Shown here: piece after piece, positions 26,394 to 35,200 of the stretch
Layout of the letters: the number at the start of each line of letters is the position of its first letter
Position numbering within the stretch: the stretch's first letter is position 1
Assembly (NCBI GenBank): GCA_023439125.1
Contig: JAEXOU010000005.1
Coordinates: forward strand, 620,001-684,000
From: Bacillota bacterium
GTDB lineage: Bacteria > Bacillota > Clostridia > Lachnospirales > Lachnospiraceae
Direction: 5' to 3'
DNA: 64,000 nt
Notes under the pieces: model-generated
The model's database searches: none
What the model was told of the DNA's origin: nothing
The model's input: the letters and a program-made list of their open reading frames with translations, nothing else
Translations under genes and position numbers: made by a program

Positions 26394-27476
26394 TTATTTA
26401 ACGGAGATACTACCATTCGTTAATACAACATCTTTGATTACAACCAAATCGACGTCTCCAATTGCTCCAACCTTTGAGAATTCTATAGATGCAGTCGTTC
26501 CAGCTTTGCCTAAAATCTTGAAGGTAACATTGGCAAATACACCATCTTTGGTAATCGGTTGATCCATCATGGTATAATCCAAGAATAAGAAATAGAGTTT
26601 ACCTGAAGTTATATTGCCTCCAAAATTCACACTAGGATTTGTAACAATGTCACCTGCAGATATGGATACTGCTTCAAGTAAAGTAGGATCATATGATATT
26701 TGGAAATCACCGGTTGCTATATTGCCTACTTTAGCTACATTAGCAAAGCTAATAGGTACTGTAACAGTATCTCCTTTACTTCCGGTTACTGTTCCGATTG
26801 CTATTTCAAGTTTTTCTGTTACTGGTGGTGTTACTGGTGGTGTCACTGGTGGTGTTACTGGTGGCGTTACTGGTGGTGTTACTGGTGGTGTTACTGGTGG
26901 CGTTACGGTTATTGGTTCCACACCATATACTAAATTACCGTTAACATAAGCAGTAATATGATCCCAGTCTGCATATGTACCTAATGCTTTATACGAATAG
27001 TCATTTGATTGATTATAATTACTCCAATCATCTCTTGCTACTCTAGTTTGTACCTCGATAGAACCATTTGGTGGAACGATTCCTGCATCAGATGAAAATC
27101 CTATTTCAAGACAGTAATCTGCGGTAGATGTCGTTTCGTTCAGCTTAATAAAATTACCTGTAACTTTTCTAGTAACATCAATATAATTGTATCCATTCAT
27201 CATTCCTGAATGATCACACCAGAAATTTTGTTTCTTATCAGCATCTACTGTATAATAGTACCTCAATTTCAATGTTGAAAGATTTAAAGGTGAATTACTT
27301 GTATTTAGCACCTTAAATCTTGCATAGATGGTATTTGAGTTTGTTGCTGTATTTCCATTATTAAACTGTACTTTTACTCCAGAATCTGCAGCAAAAGCAG
27401 TAGACTGATTCGTAAAATTACAAATCAGCATTACAAATAAAACTAGAAAAGCTATAATCTTTCTACTTTTAAACAT
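26394..27476 (-). CDS. Secreted CBM3-cohesin protein (mini-scaffoldin)
   Basis: A 360-residue protein with a signal peptide (cut near AFAA, residue 30). Residues about 33-190 are a family 3 cellulose-binding module: LRYYYTVDADKKQNFWCDHSG, ARDDWSNYNQSNDYSY and WDHITAYVNGNLVYG match scaffoldin CBM3s. A Pro-Pro-Val-Thr linker follows (about 192-222). Residues 223-360 are a type I cohesin: IAIGTVTGSKGDTVTVPISF, GDFQISYDPTLLEAVSI, LYFLFLDYTM and ITKDGVFANVTFKILG. It should tether a dockerin-bearing partner to cellulose. There is no dockerin, SLH or sortase signal, and no dockerin gene in the window. A strong AAGGAGG precedes the start; terminator downstream; monocistronic. Confidence 0.95.
   Translation of the reverse strand: MFKSRKIIAFLVLFVMLICNFTNQSTAFAADSGVKVQFNNGNTATNSNTIYARFKVLNTSNSPLNLSTLKLRYYYTVDADKKQNFWCDHSGMMNGYNYIDVTRKVTGNFIKLNETTSTADYCLEIGFSSDAGIVPPNGSIEVQTRVARDDWSNYNQSNDYSYKALGTYADWDHITAYVNGNLVYGVEPITVTPPVTPPVTPPVTPPVTPPVTPPVTPPVTEKLEIAIGTVTGSKGDTVTVPISFANVAKVGNIATGDFQISYDPTLLEAVSISAGDIVTNPSVNFGGNITSGKLYFLFLDYTMMDQPITKDGVFANVTFKILGKAGTTASIEFSKVGAIGDVDLVVIKDVVLTNGSISVK
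26818..26906. repeat. 12-bp tandem repeat encoding the PPVT linker
   Basis: About seven copies of a 12-base unit (GTTACTGGTGGT on the plus strand) coding Thr-Pro-Pro-Val on the minus strand. Near-identical units suggest that linker length varies by slippage. Confidence 0.85.
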
Positions 27477-27484
27477 ACTTTACC

Positions 27485-27754
27485 TCCTTATATTTTTTAT
27501 ACAATACTATGACAATTGAATTGAAAATCAATTACTATTGGACCTAATTTGTAATTACCCCATATACATGACTTAGTCATATATGAATATTTAAAATTTA
27601 GTTCACCTCCCTCAAACATAAAATTATTGATTGCCAATTGATTATCATAGTCTTTATAACAAAATTGGTTCCGCTTATATCAGTATATATTCGCAACACA
27701 GGTTTCCTTATTGTGGGTATATTTAGTAATTTATTACATTTGCCCACCATTTTA
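27485..27754 (-). promoter_or_regulatory. Long 5' leader of the CBM3-cohesin gene
   Basis: If the promoter at 27755-27783 is the only one, the transcript has a leader of about 270 nt without a convincing gene. It contains a palindrome ATGACTTAGTCAT (27568-27580) and a ribosome-site-like GGGAGGTGAAC (around 27600-27610) with no matching start codon. I do not recognise a known riboswitch. Confidence 0.4.
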
Positions 27755-27783
27755 ATAGTATAGTAGTTGACATTATTTGTCAA
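27755..27783 (-). promoter_or_regulatory. Promoter upstream of the CBM3-cohesin gene
   Basis: TTGACA (27783-27778), 17 bases, TACTAT (27760-27755), a near-consensus housekeeping promoter pointing at the CBM3-cohesin gene. Confidence 0.7.
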
Positions 27784-27835
27784 TCAGATTTTCCATTTAT
27801 TTCTACTCTACTGTGCGTTGCAAATTGTTAGCGTC

Positions 27836-27884
27836 AAAAAACCACCATTCGATGATATTTTTCATCAATGAATGGTGGTTTTTT
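27836..27884. terminator. Terminator of the V-type ATPase operon
   Basis: A 15-bp stem AAAAAACCACCATTC/GAATGGTGGTTTTTT directly after the stop codon of the last ATPase gene; it can act in both directions. Confidence 0.92.
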
Positions 27885-27885
27885 G

Positions 27886-28506
27886 TTAGCTATCTCTTCT
27901 TTTTTTAATTACTTTTAACCTTGTAAACTCTTCAAGGTCTTTTTGTTCTAAACTTTCTGCGATACTCTTGGTCAGTTCTTGATAAAAAGGTATCGTAATA
28001 TTCTTTAGGGCATTCGCTCTCATCTGTGTCTTTTTAATATTTATTGCTAAACGATACGCAGAATTATCAACAGTTGCTAATTGCATTGTCAAAGCTTTTA
28101 CCTTACTGAACTTACTAGAAGCTTCATCGAGCGATACACGAGTATCATAGAACGAATAACTAGGTTCATTGTTTAAATCTTCATCATAAGTGACGAATGG
28201 AATCTCAGTACCCATAATACTTCTCATTTTTATCGCTACTGACTCCTCTAGCGGAACTGCCTGTGAAACTTCTTCTACATGATGAATTCCCATCTCAACG
28301 TTTGCTTTTTCCAAAGCTTCATATGCCTCTTGAAATGTTATACTAAGTTCAGCTTCGATATTTTTTGAAGACTTGATCAATTCTAAGAGTTCATGAATAA
28401 GAATATTACGCTTCTTATCCATTAATTCATATCCTTGACGTGCAAGCGCAAGCGCATTCTTCGCCAGAATGTAATTACCTTTGGTTGGAAATGTATTCTG
28501 ATTCAT
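27886..28506 (-). CDS. ntpD: V-type ATPase subunit D
   Basis: A 206-residue subunit of the central rotor shaft of V1. It is typical in length and pattern: N-terminal TKGNYILAKNALALARQGYELMDKKRNILIHELLELI, a middle loop, and C-terminal AYRLAINIKKTQMRANALKNITIPFY, which form the antiparallel coiled coil inside the A3B3 ring. It is the last gene of the nine-gene operon, 28 bases after ntpB, with the terminator immediately behind it. Confidence 0.95.
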   Translation of the reverse strand: MNQNTFPTKGNYILAKNALALARQGYELMDKKRNILIHELLELIKSSKNIEAELSITFQEAYEALEKANVEMGIHHVEEVSQAVPLEESVAIKMRSIMGTEIPFVTYDEDLNNEPSYSFYDTRVSLDEASSKFSKVKALTMQLATVDNSAYRLAINIKKTQMRANALKNITIPFYQELTKSIAESLEQKDLEEFTRLKVIKKRRDS

Positions 28507-28534
28507 TCTGTTTCCCTCCTTTATTAGTCATTTA

Positions 28535-29902
28535 CTAATAATATTCTTCAAGGAGTTTTGTATCAATTCGGTCAAGAATCTCTTTTGGTAATATATGAAG
28601 CAATTTCCAACATAGTTCAAGTGTTTCTTCCATCGTTCGATTTTCATCCTTCGATTGACGTAGAAATTCTTGCTCAAATGCTTTACCAAATTTCAAAAAT
28701 TTCTGATCCAACTGAGATAATTCTTCCTCACCAATGACACTTGCTAAGCTTCTTGCCTCTCCAACATGTGCATAGCAGGAAAACATTTGGTTTGCAACAT
28801 CTTTATGGTCTTTTCTTGTAAATCCTTCTCCAATACCATCTTTCATTAAACGCGACAGAGAAGGTAAGACATTAATTGGTGGATAAACATTTTTCTGATG
28901 CAACTCTCGATCCAATACAATCTGGCCTTCTGTTATGTAACCCGTTAAGTCAGGAATTGGATGGGTGATGTCATCATTTGGCATTGTTAAAATAGGTACT
29001 TGAGTAACTGAACCTTTACTTCCTTTTACAATACCTGCTCGTTCATATATCGTTGCAAATTCACTATATAAGTACCCAGGATAACCTTTTCTACTTGGGA
29101 TCTCACCTTTTGCAGAAGAAACCTCACGAAGTGCTTCAGCATAGGAAGTCATATCAGTTAATATAACTAGCACATGCATCCCTTCTTGGAATGCTAAATA
29201 TTCTGCTGCAGTCAGTGCAACTTTAGGAGTAATAATACGCTCAATTACTGGGTCATTAGCAAGATTTAGAAACATTACAACATGGGAATTTGATCCAGTT
29301 TCTCTGAATTTACGACGGAAGAATTCTGCGACATCATACTTAACACCCATTGCAGCAAATACAACAACAAAATCTTCATCACAGCCAGCACCAAGCGAGG
29401 ACTGTGCTACTATTTGAGCTGCCAATTCATCATGAGGCAAGCCATTTCCAGAAAAAATCGGTAATTTTTGGCCACGAATTAAGGTCAGTAAGCCATCAAT
29501 TGCTGAAATACCAGTATGAATATAATTACGTGGATATTCTCTCTCGCATGGATTTAATGGTTCACCATTTATATTTCGCTTGATATCAGACACAATTTCA
29601 CCAAGGCCATCAATTGGTTCTCCAACACCATTAAACTCCCGTCCTAGGATATCTTTTGACAACGAAATCTCCATTGGATGTCCAGTAAAGCGTACCGAAG
29701 TATTGGTCAAAGATAAATCAGTAGTTCCTTCGAATACCTGGACAACAGCACGATTTTCATAACATTCTACAACTCTTCCAAGTTTACGTTTATTGGTTTG
29801 ATAACGAATTTCAACGATTTCATCAAAGGAAGCATCAGAAACACCCTCCACGATAATAAATGGACCACTGACTTTTGCTATTCCTCTATATTCTATTGCC
29901 AT
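28535..29902 (-). CDS. ntpB: V-type ATPase subunit B
   Basis: A 455-residue non-catalytic nucleotide-binding subunit of the V1 head. It has GREFNGVGEPIDGLG, the degenerate P-loop region PIFSGNGLPHDELAAQ (no GKT, as usual for B), VVFAAMGVKYDVAEFF and the arginine-finger-bearing region SLSRLMKDGIGEGFTRKDH. Forms the hexamer with subunit A. Eighteen bases after ntpA. Confidence 0.97.
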   Translation of the reverse strand: MAIEYRGIAKVSGPFIIVEGVSDASFDEIVEIRYQTNKRKLGRVVECYENRAVVQVFEGTTDLSLTNTSVRFTGHPMEISLSKDILGREFNGVGEPIDGLGEIVSDIKRNINGEPLNPCEREYPRNYIHTGISAIDGLLTLIRGQKLPIFSGNGLPHDELAAQIVAQSSLGAGCDEDFVVVFAAMGVKYDVAEFFRRKFRETGSNSHVVMFLNLANDPVIERIITPKVALTAAEYLAFQEGMHVLVILTDMTSYAEALREVSSAKGEIPSRKGYPGYLYSEFATIYERAGIVKGSKGSVTQVPILTMPNDDITHPIPDLTGYITEGQIVLDRELHQKNVYPPINVLPSLSRLMKDGIGEGFTRKDHKDVANQMFSCYAHVGEARSLASVIGEEELSQLDQKFLKFGKAFEQEFLRQSKDENRTMEETLELCWKLLHILPKEILDRIDTKLLEEYY

Positions 29903-29920
29903 AGCTTTCTTCCCTTCTTT

Positions 29921-31684
29921 CTATGCATTAGTCTCAATAAAATGATCATAAAATGCATCGATTTCTTTTCGGTAAGTATCAAATGGTGCATCATCATCGT
30001 TTGGAGTATCATACTTCATCGCAATGACATGATCAAAAATTGGATGTTCACGAATAAAGGACATTGGCATGTTCATCTTCACTAACGAATTTGCTTTTTG
30101 GTTGAGATATAAAATTGTTTCCATCATCAAAAATTGTTTTCTAAGTGGGACATACGTATCCGTTGCATGAAATGCATTTTGCTGAATAAAACCAAGTCGG
30201 ATTACTCGTGCAATTTCAAGTGTTAATTTCTGATCGTCTGGTAATACATCACTACCAATCAATTTAACGATTTCATTTAGCTTGCTCTCCTCGGTTAGTA
30301 TACGAAGAATCTCATTACGGTCTTTTGTAAAATTCTCATCTACGTTCTTATTATACCAGGACTGTAAATCAGTAACATACTCACTATAACTAGTTAACCA
30401 CTGAATTGCTGGAAAGTGCCTAGCGTACGCAAGTGATTTATCAAGTGCAAAGAAACACCGAACGAAACGCTTTGTATTCTGTGTAACTGGTTCAGAAAAA
30501 TCACCACCCTGTGGTGAAACCGCACCGATTATTGTAATACTACCTTCCTTTTGACATAGTGTTTTAACAAAGCCGGCCCTCTCGTAAAATGAAGATAGTT
30601 TGGATGCTAAGTATGCTGGAAAACCTTCCTCTGCAGGCATTTCTTCAAGTCGTCCAGATAATTCGCGTAACGCTTCTGCCCATCTGGAAGTCGAGTCTGC
30701 CATGATTGCTACGTGGTAACCCATATCTCGATAATATTCGGCTAAGGTTACACCTGTATAAATACTTGCTTCTCTGGCTGCTACTGGCATATTGGAAGTA
30801 TTGGCAATCAATACGGTACGGTCTAATAATGGATTTTGCGTTCTCGGATCAACTAGCTTTTTAAAGTCCTCCAAAACTTCGGTCATCTCATTCCCACGTT
30901 CTCCACAGCCAATGTAGATAACAATATCAGCATCTGACCATTTTGCAAGCTGATGCTGTGTCATCGTCTTACCAGTACCAAATCCACCTGGGATAGCAGC
31001 TGTACCACCTTTTGCAAGAGGAAACAACGAATCAATAATACGTTGACCAGTAATTAAAGGTCGGTCAGAGGAACAACGACTAGCATAAGGTCTTGGGACA
31101 CGAATTGGCCATTTTTGAGCCATAGTAATGTTATGTTTTTCTCCATTTTCATCTTCCACAACTGCAAGTGTATCCCAAATTTTATATTGTCCATTTGGTA
31201 CAACAGAGATTACAACTCCAGATATGTCAGGTGGTATCATCACTTTATGAACGATTGCCCTGCCTTCTGGAACAGAAGCTATAATCTGTCCCCCCCTAAC
31301 GCGATCTGATACTGCAATCATCATCGTCGTATCATATAATTTCTCTTCATCAAGGGAAGAAACTGAAACACCTCTACCAATATAGATACCAGTTTTCTCT
31401 CCAATCTCACTAAGTGGACGTTCAATACCATCAAATATATTGCTGATAATTCCAGGTCCAAGGGTAACTGCCATAGCATTACCTGTTCCAAAGACAATAT
31501 CACCAGCTTTTAAGCCTGTGGTATCCTCATAAACTTCGACTGTAGTAAATTCAATGGTAGACGATATTACTTCTCCAACTAATTTTTCATTTCCGACATA
31601 AACCATTTCACCAACCATGAAATTTGGTTGATTTTTTACATAAATAACTGGTCCATTAACGCCGGATATTATTCCTTGTATCAT
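29921..31684 (-). CDS. ntpA: V-type ATPase catalytic subunit A
   Basis: A 587-residue catalytic subunit. Walker A is GGFGTGKT (233-240); YIGCGERGNEMTEVL, MADSTSRWAEALRELSGRLEEMPAEEG and the A-specific non-homologous insert (about 115-190) are present. ATP hydrolysis drives the rotor. The ATG overlaps the ntpE stop by four bases. Confidence 0.98.
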   Translation of the reverse strand: MIQGIISGVNGPVIYVKNQPNFMVGEMVYVGNEKLVGEVISSTIEFTTVEVYEDTTGLKAGDIVFGTGNAMAVTLGPGIISNIFDGIERPLSEIGEKTGIYIGRGVSVSSLDEEKLYDTTMMIAVSDRVRGGQIIASVPEGRAIVHKVMIPPDISGVVISVVPNGQYKIWDTLAVVEDENGEKHNITMAQKWPIRVPRPYASRCSSDRPLITGQRIIDSLFPLAKGGTAAIPGGFGTGKTMTQHQLAKWSDADIVIYIGCGERGNEMTEVLEDFKKLVDPRTQNPLLDRTVLIANTSNMPVAAREASIYTGVTLAEYYRDMGYHVAIMADSTSRWAEALRELSGRLEEMPAEEGFPAYLASKLSSFYERAGFVKTLCQKEGSITIIGAVSPQGGDFSEPVTQNTKRFVRCFFALDKSLAYARHFPAIQWLTSYSEYVTDLQSWYNKNVDENFTKDRNEILRILTEESKLNEIVKLIGSDVLPDDQKLTLEIARVIRLGFIQQNAFHATDTYVPLRKQFLMMETILYLNQKANSLVKMNMPMSFIREHPIFDHVIAMKYDTPNDDDAPFDTYRKEIDAFYDHFIETNA

Positions 31685-32277
31685 TGTTCCACCTCCACTG
31701 CTGTTGGTAAATGAAACTGAAAGTGCTGCTTACATTCCTCAAATTCGAATGTAAACGTGTGATTGATTACCATTTGTTTTTCAACGATATCTACTTTGAA
31801 ACCGCCCCAAAAATCTACATCACTCTTAATTATATTAACGGTGTCTGCAAATTGGTGTGAAACAACAAAATCATAGTCCTCAGACATGACATTAACATTG
31901 CATGTGCAACCTTCTCCAAGTTTTATAGCAGAATTTATCTGAGAGATTAATTTTTCTTTGTAGGCATCTGTTTTACAAAACTCGAACACTTGAACTTTGA
32001 CTTGTTCAAATAATTCTTCCTTAAGATTTTCTTTTAGTTCATTAAATTCATGACGTAGTTCTAGACTTTGAAACGAGACTTTCGAATTCTTTTCTCGTAA
32101 CAGTTCTTCTTTCGTCACTTTAAGCTTATGTAAATAGGAATCTTCTAGTTGCTCTTCATATTTCTTGGTCTCTTTTTTCAACTGCTCTTCGTATTCTTTC
32201 ACCATCGAGATATTTTGAGCAGTTGCTAATTCGATTGCCATCTGATAAAAATATTCTTGTTTTTCCTTAAATGTCAT
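31681..32277 (-). CDS. ntpE: V-type ATPase subunit E (peripheral stalk)
   Basis: A 198-residue stalk protein: the N-terminal 90 residues form a charged coiled coil (ATAQNISMVKEYEEQLKKETKK, LEDSYLHKLKVTKEELL), and the C-terminal globular part ends in GGFKVDIVEKQMVINHTFTFEFEE, which resembles the E-subunit consensus GG-x-x-x-x-x-x-x-x-I-x-x-T. Pairs with the small coiled-coil subunit encoded at 36233. Confidence 0.92.
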   Translation of the reverse strand: MTFKEKQEYFYQMAIELATAQNISMVKEYEEQLKKETKKYEEQLEDSYLHKLKVTKEELLREKNSKVSFQSLELRHEFNELKENLKEELFEQVKVQVFEFCKTDAYKEKLISQINSAIKLGEGCTCNVNVMSEDYDFVVSHQFADTVNIIKSDVDFWGGFKVDIVEKQMVINHTFTFEFEECKQHFQFHLPTAVEVEQ

Positions 32278-32300
32278 AATGGCTTCCTTTCTAGCTCCGT

Positions 32301-32609
32301 TTACAATTTTAGTCCAATAGCCTGACTTACATATTCAGAAACAAACTCTTTACTTCTTCCTGTGCCATGACGATCTGGGATTTCGACAATTAACGGTAAT
32401 CTACGATGTAGTTTAACTTCTTTAATCATATCAGGAAATTTTTTCCCTAACTTCTCTGTAATCAGTATAATCCCAATGTTAGGATTAGAAAATGCATAAT
32501 CTAACTGTTCTTTCAGATGCTTCATGGAATGGATAACGACTCCATCAACTCCTGCTAGACGCATCCCGGTTAATGTATCAACGTTATCGCTGATGAGATA
32601 CATTTGCAT
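32301..32609 (-). CDS. ntpG: V-type ATPase subunit F (central stalk)
   Basis: A 102-residue CheY-like subunit: MQMYLISDNVDTLTGMRLAGVDG, then IGIILITEKLG and LPLIVEIPDRHG, all diagnostic. I start at ATG 32609 after AGAGGTGAT; earlier codons lack a ribosome site. The symbol follows Enterococcus hirae naming (ntpG); many annotations call it subunit F. Confidence 0.94.
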   Translation of the reverse strand: MQMYLISDNVDTLTGMRLAGVDGVVIHSMKHLKEQLDYAFSNPNIGIILITEKLGKKFPDMIKEVKLHRRLPLIVEIPDRHGTGRSKEFVSEYVSQAIGLKL

Positions 32610-32625
32610 TGTATCACCTCTTTTA

Positions 32626-33069
32626 TTATGCAAATAAGATTAACAAGGAGATTAATAAACCATAGATCGCAACACCTTCTGCCAAGGCAACGAAGATTAA
32701 AGCTTTACCCATAATCGTTGAATCCTCACTTAATGCACCTAAAGCTGCACTTGCTGCACTTGCAACAGCAAGACCAGCACCAATCGAACCAATACCTGTA
32801 GATAAAGCTGCAGCTAAATATTTCCATCCATTATTCGATGCAACTGTTGCAGCTGCTTCCACTGTACCTTCAGCGAGAGCTGTAGTGCTTGGTGTTGTAC
32901 CAAAGATGAAAATCGTTGCTGTAATTACGATACTAAAGAATACAAAAATCTGAAAACCTAACACTGCTTTTGCATTGTTTTGTTTCTTTTGTCTTGTTTT
33001 TAATACATATCCAAAAGGTAAGATAAAATTTAATAATAAGGCTGCAATAATTGTTATACTAATTAACAT
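32626..33069 (-). CDS. ntpK: V-type ATPase membrane rotor subunit K
   Basis: A 147-residue membrane ring subunit with four hydrophobic segments. The second hairpin is the classical c-type unit: ALSTGIGSIGAGLAVASAAS, a polar loop GALSEDSTIMG, then ALIFVALAEGVAIYGLLIS with the ion-binding Glu in ALAEG. The first pair (about 2-23 and 38-58) is unlike a c-hairpin and ends in ALAEG at a signal-peptide-like boundary. I do not see the glutamines that help bind sodium in E. hirae NtpK, so the coupling ion is undecided. Start ATG 33069 after AGGAGG. Confidence 0.9.
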   Translation of the reverse strand: MLISITIIAALLLNFILPFGYVLKTRQKKQNNAKAVLGFQIFVFFSIVITATIFIFGTTPSTTALAEGTVEAAATVASNNGWKYLAAALSTGIGSIGAGLAVASAASAALGALSEDSTIMGKALIFVALAEGVAIYGLLISLLILFA

Positions 33070-33126
33070 AATCAATTCCTCCTAATTCTTTACAAGTAAG
33101 ACAATTTCTGACTTATCTTGTTTACA

Positions 33127-35040
33127 TTATTTTTTGGCTTTGAATTCCCTGCCTGTGCCTGAATAAAATCTGGAAAACATCTCATAATACTCGAGACGTA
33201 ACACCTGAATACCTACAATTAAACCTTCCAAACCTGCAACGAACAGATTACCGAGAACGATAACGATCATATTAGGATGACCACTACTAGCACCAGCTAA
33301 TAATAAAACAACCGACATCATACCAGCATGACTCAATGCAAACGCACCAACTCGGACAAAGGAAATTGTGTTTGTCATATAACTTAACAATACTTCAACA
33401 AGCTCGAATGCATTCTCTACGAAAAACATTCCTTTACTACCTGGAATTAAGGTATCTTTTTTCTCTATCAAATTTGCCAACGGCTCTCGAAAGAAAATTA
33501 AGATTAATGGTACAATAATCATAACAACTACAAGTGCCATTGCTTTTATTGTATGACCAGTTACTAATAAGGCGATCGTACCAATAATCGTACCATAAAA
33601 AACCAAACCAGCAACACCGTTTGTCTCAAAGAATATTTTTTTTATGTCCTTTTGCTTAATACCATTGACAATATTAATTACCATAGCAATTAGGATCAAA
33701 ACAATACCAAAGACAATCGCTGTAATTAATACAGTTAAAGTATCTTTCATTGGATTAACCCAAACTGGCTCTAATACATCTTCAAATCCAAAAACGCTAC
33801 CATATAAAAATCCAAAAATGGTTGAACTAATTCCGGCCAATGACATAATTGCACACAAATTTTGTTTTTTGAATTTATAAAAAATAAATCCACCGATTAC
33901 TAAACATAAACCTTGGCCAACGTCACCATACATCATTCCAAACAAGAAGGAATACGTAAGTGCGACAAATATTGTCGGGTCAAACTCACCATAGGATGGT
34001 AATCCATACATCTTGATAAACATCTCAAATGGACGAAAGATTTTTGGATTTTTTAACTTCGTTGGTGGTGTTAGTTTCGTACTCTTTGTCATATCATCTA
34101 CGAAACAGCTTACATCTTCATCATCTTTGATTGCTTTTTGAAATTCTTTTGTATCTTTATCCGACATCCATCCACATAAAATATAGTAAACTTCTTGTTC
34201 TCGCTTTGTGCAGGCAGCTAATTTACGAATTGGAGCATTGTCGCTATATTCTTTTAAAACATCATAAGCAGCAATAAAATTTTTAGCATGTTTCTTTAAA
34301 ACATCCACCATCTTTTCCGTTAAATCAGTAATTTCCTTTTCCCAGCCTAAAATCTCCTCTTCCATAGTTTGAATAATTGTAGTAGGAGACTCCATATACT
34401 CTTCTGGTAATTCGGCATCTTCAAAGTGCAACGATGAAAAAATAGCATCTGCTTTCATAAGATATGTACTTGGAACAAAGTAAACACCATATACATATCC
34501 TTTGACATTAGCACACTCTAAAAATAACGTGTGCATATCCTCATACACATACTTAATCATCTTTTCATAGTAGTCAATTGAAATTCTACCAAAACGACAT
34601 TTTACGAATTTATAGCTTTTCAATTCTGAGAAAGTAACCTGCAGACTTTTGTATGGCTCTACTTTTCTTTCATTCTCCCTTATTGCATTCATCTTTGCTA
34701 GGCGGTCTTTCTTCTGTGTTTCCAGATCTTCTAACAACATATGCATCTTGGATAAGTAATCCAATGCATCTTGGATGGACATCTGGTTTTGCTCCGTACT
34801 TTTCTTGTTGTCAATAACTATATTTTCTTGTTTTTTTAACCGTTCGATTGTTTCCTGCGATTTTAGTAAAACTTCTCTAACATTATAAGTATCCACATAA
34901 GGGACCAGATCATGAATATCACTTAGCTCAGAAAGTGCATTTTCAACGTGAACCTCATATGTCTTTAGATACTTTTTAATGACACGGTTTATGTCCTCTT
35001 TAGGACCTGTAATTTTAAGAAACTTCATTTTCTCAATCAC
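33127..35040 (-). CDS. ntpI: V-type ATPase membrane subunit I (subunit a)
   Basis: A 637-residue stator subunit: N-terminal cytoplasmic half with long helices (about 1-330), then seven to eight membrane segments from PTIFVALTYSFLFGMMYGDVGQG onward. The essential arginine region is in YMTNTISFVRVGAFALSHAGM. I start at GTG 35040, eight bases after AGGAGG; another GTG nine bases earlier overlaps that site. A 150-base gap with a GC-rich hairpin and a palindrome separates it from ntpC. Confidence 0.95.
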   Translation of the reverse strand: MIEKMKFLKITGPKEDINRVIKKYLKTYEVHVENALSELSDIHDLVPYVDTYNVREVLLKSQETIERLKKQENIVIDNKKSTEQNQMSIQDALDYLSKMHMLLEDLETQKKDRLAKMNAIRENERKVEPYKSLQVTFSELKSYKFVKCRFGRISIDYYEKMIKYVYEDMHTLFLECANVKGYVYGVYFVPSTYLMKADAIFSSLHFEDAELPEEYMESPTTIIQTMEEEILGWEKEITDLTEKMVDVLKKHAKNFIAAYDVLKEYSDNAPIRKLAACTKREQEVYYILCGWMSDKDTKEFQKAIKDDEDVSCFVDDMTKSTKLTPPTKLKNPKIFRPFEMFIKMYGLPSYGEFDPTIFVALTYSFLFGMMYGDVGQGLCLVIGGFIFYKFKKQNLCAIMSLAGISSTIFGFLYGSVFGFEDVLEPVWVNPMKDTLTVLITAIVFGIVLILIAMVINIVNGIKQKDIKKIFFETNGVAGLVFYGTIIGTIALLVTGHTIKAMALVVVMIIVPLILIFFREPLANLIEKKDTLIPGSKGMFFVENAFELVEVLLSYMTNTISFVRVGAFALSHAGMMSVVLLLAGASSGHPNMIVIVLGNLFVAGLEGLIVGIQVLRLEYYEMFSRFYSGTGREFKAKK

Positions 35041-35108
35041 GTCAATCACCTCCTATGTCATAGAACAAAAGTGTGCTTCACACACTCTCACGCACAACAC
35101 TTTACAAG

Positions 35109-35164
35109 CACAGCTTTGTTCCGCGCCGTAGCGTAGCGTAGTGCGCATGCTGTGGAGCTTTTTT
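35109..35164 (+). other. GC-rich hairpin island inside the ATPase operon
   Basis: CACAGC (35109-35114) pairs with GCTGTG (35149-35154) around a GC-rich loop with GCGTAGCGTAG repeats, followed on the plus strand by T6 (35159-35164). It looks like a plus-strand terminator, antisense to the operon, in a strongly AT-rich surrounding. Confidence 0.5.
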
Positions 35165-35200
35165 ATATACTAGGAAATTCAGAGGAATTTCTAGTATATA
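35164..35200. repeat. Palindromic repeat, copy C
   Basis: TATATACTAGGAAATTC and GAATTTCTAGTATATA around AGAG form a near-perfect palindrome. The ntpC stop codon (35193-35191) lies inside it. As in the other copies, the palindrome begins where a T-tract ends. Confidence 0.8.

Noticed and set aside
26818..26906. Regular repeats that could be mistaken for a CRISPR array.
   Set aside because: The 12-bp units are in frame, without spacers, and code the Pro-Pro-Val-Thr linker of the CBM3-cohesin protein.
27485..27754. A cyclic-di-GMP or other known riboswitch in the CBM3-cohesin leader.
   Set aside because: None of the conserved core words I know for these classes could be found.
27598..27783. 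A 61-codon minus-strand frame upstream of the CBM3-cohesin gene.
   Set aside because: Its start lies on the -35 box of a strong promoter, it has no ribosome site, and the translation has no protein-like pattern.
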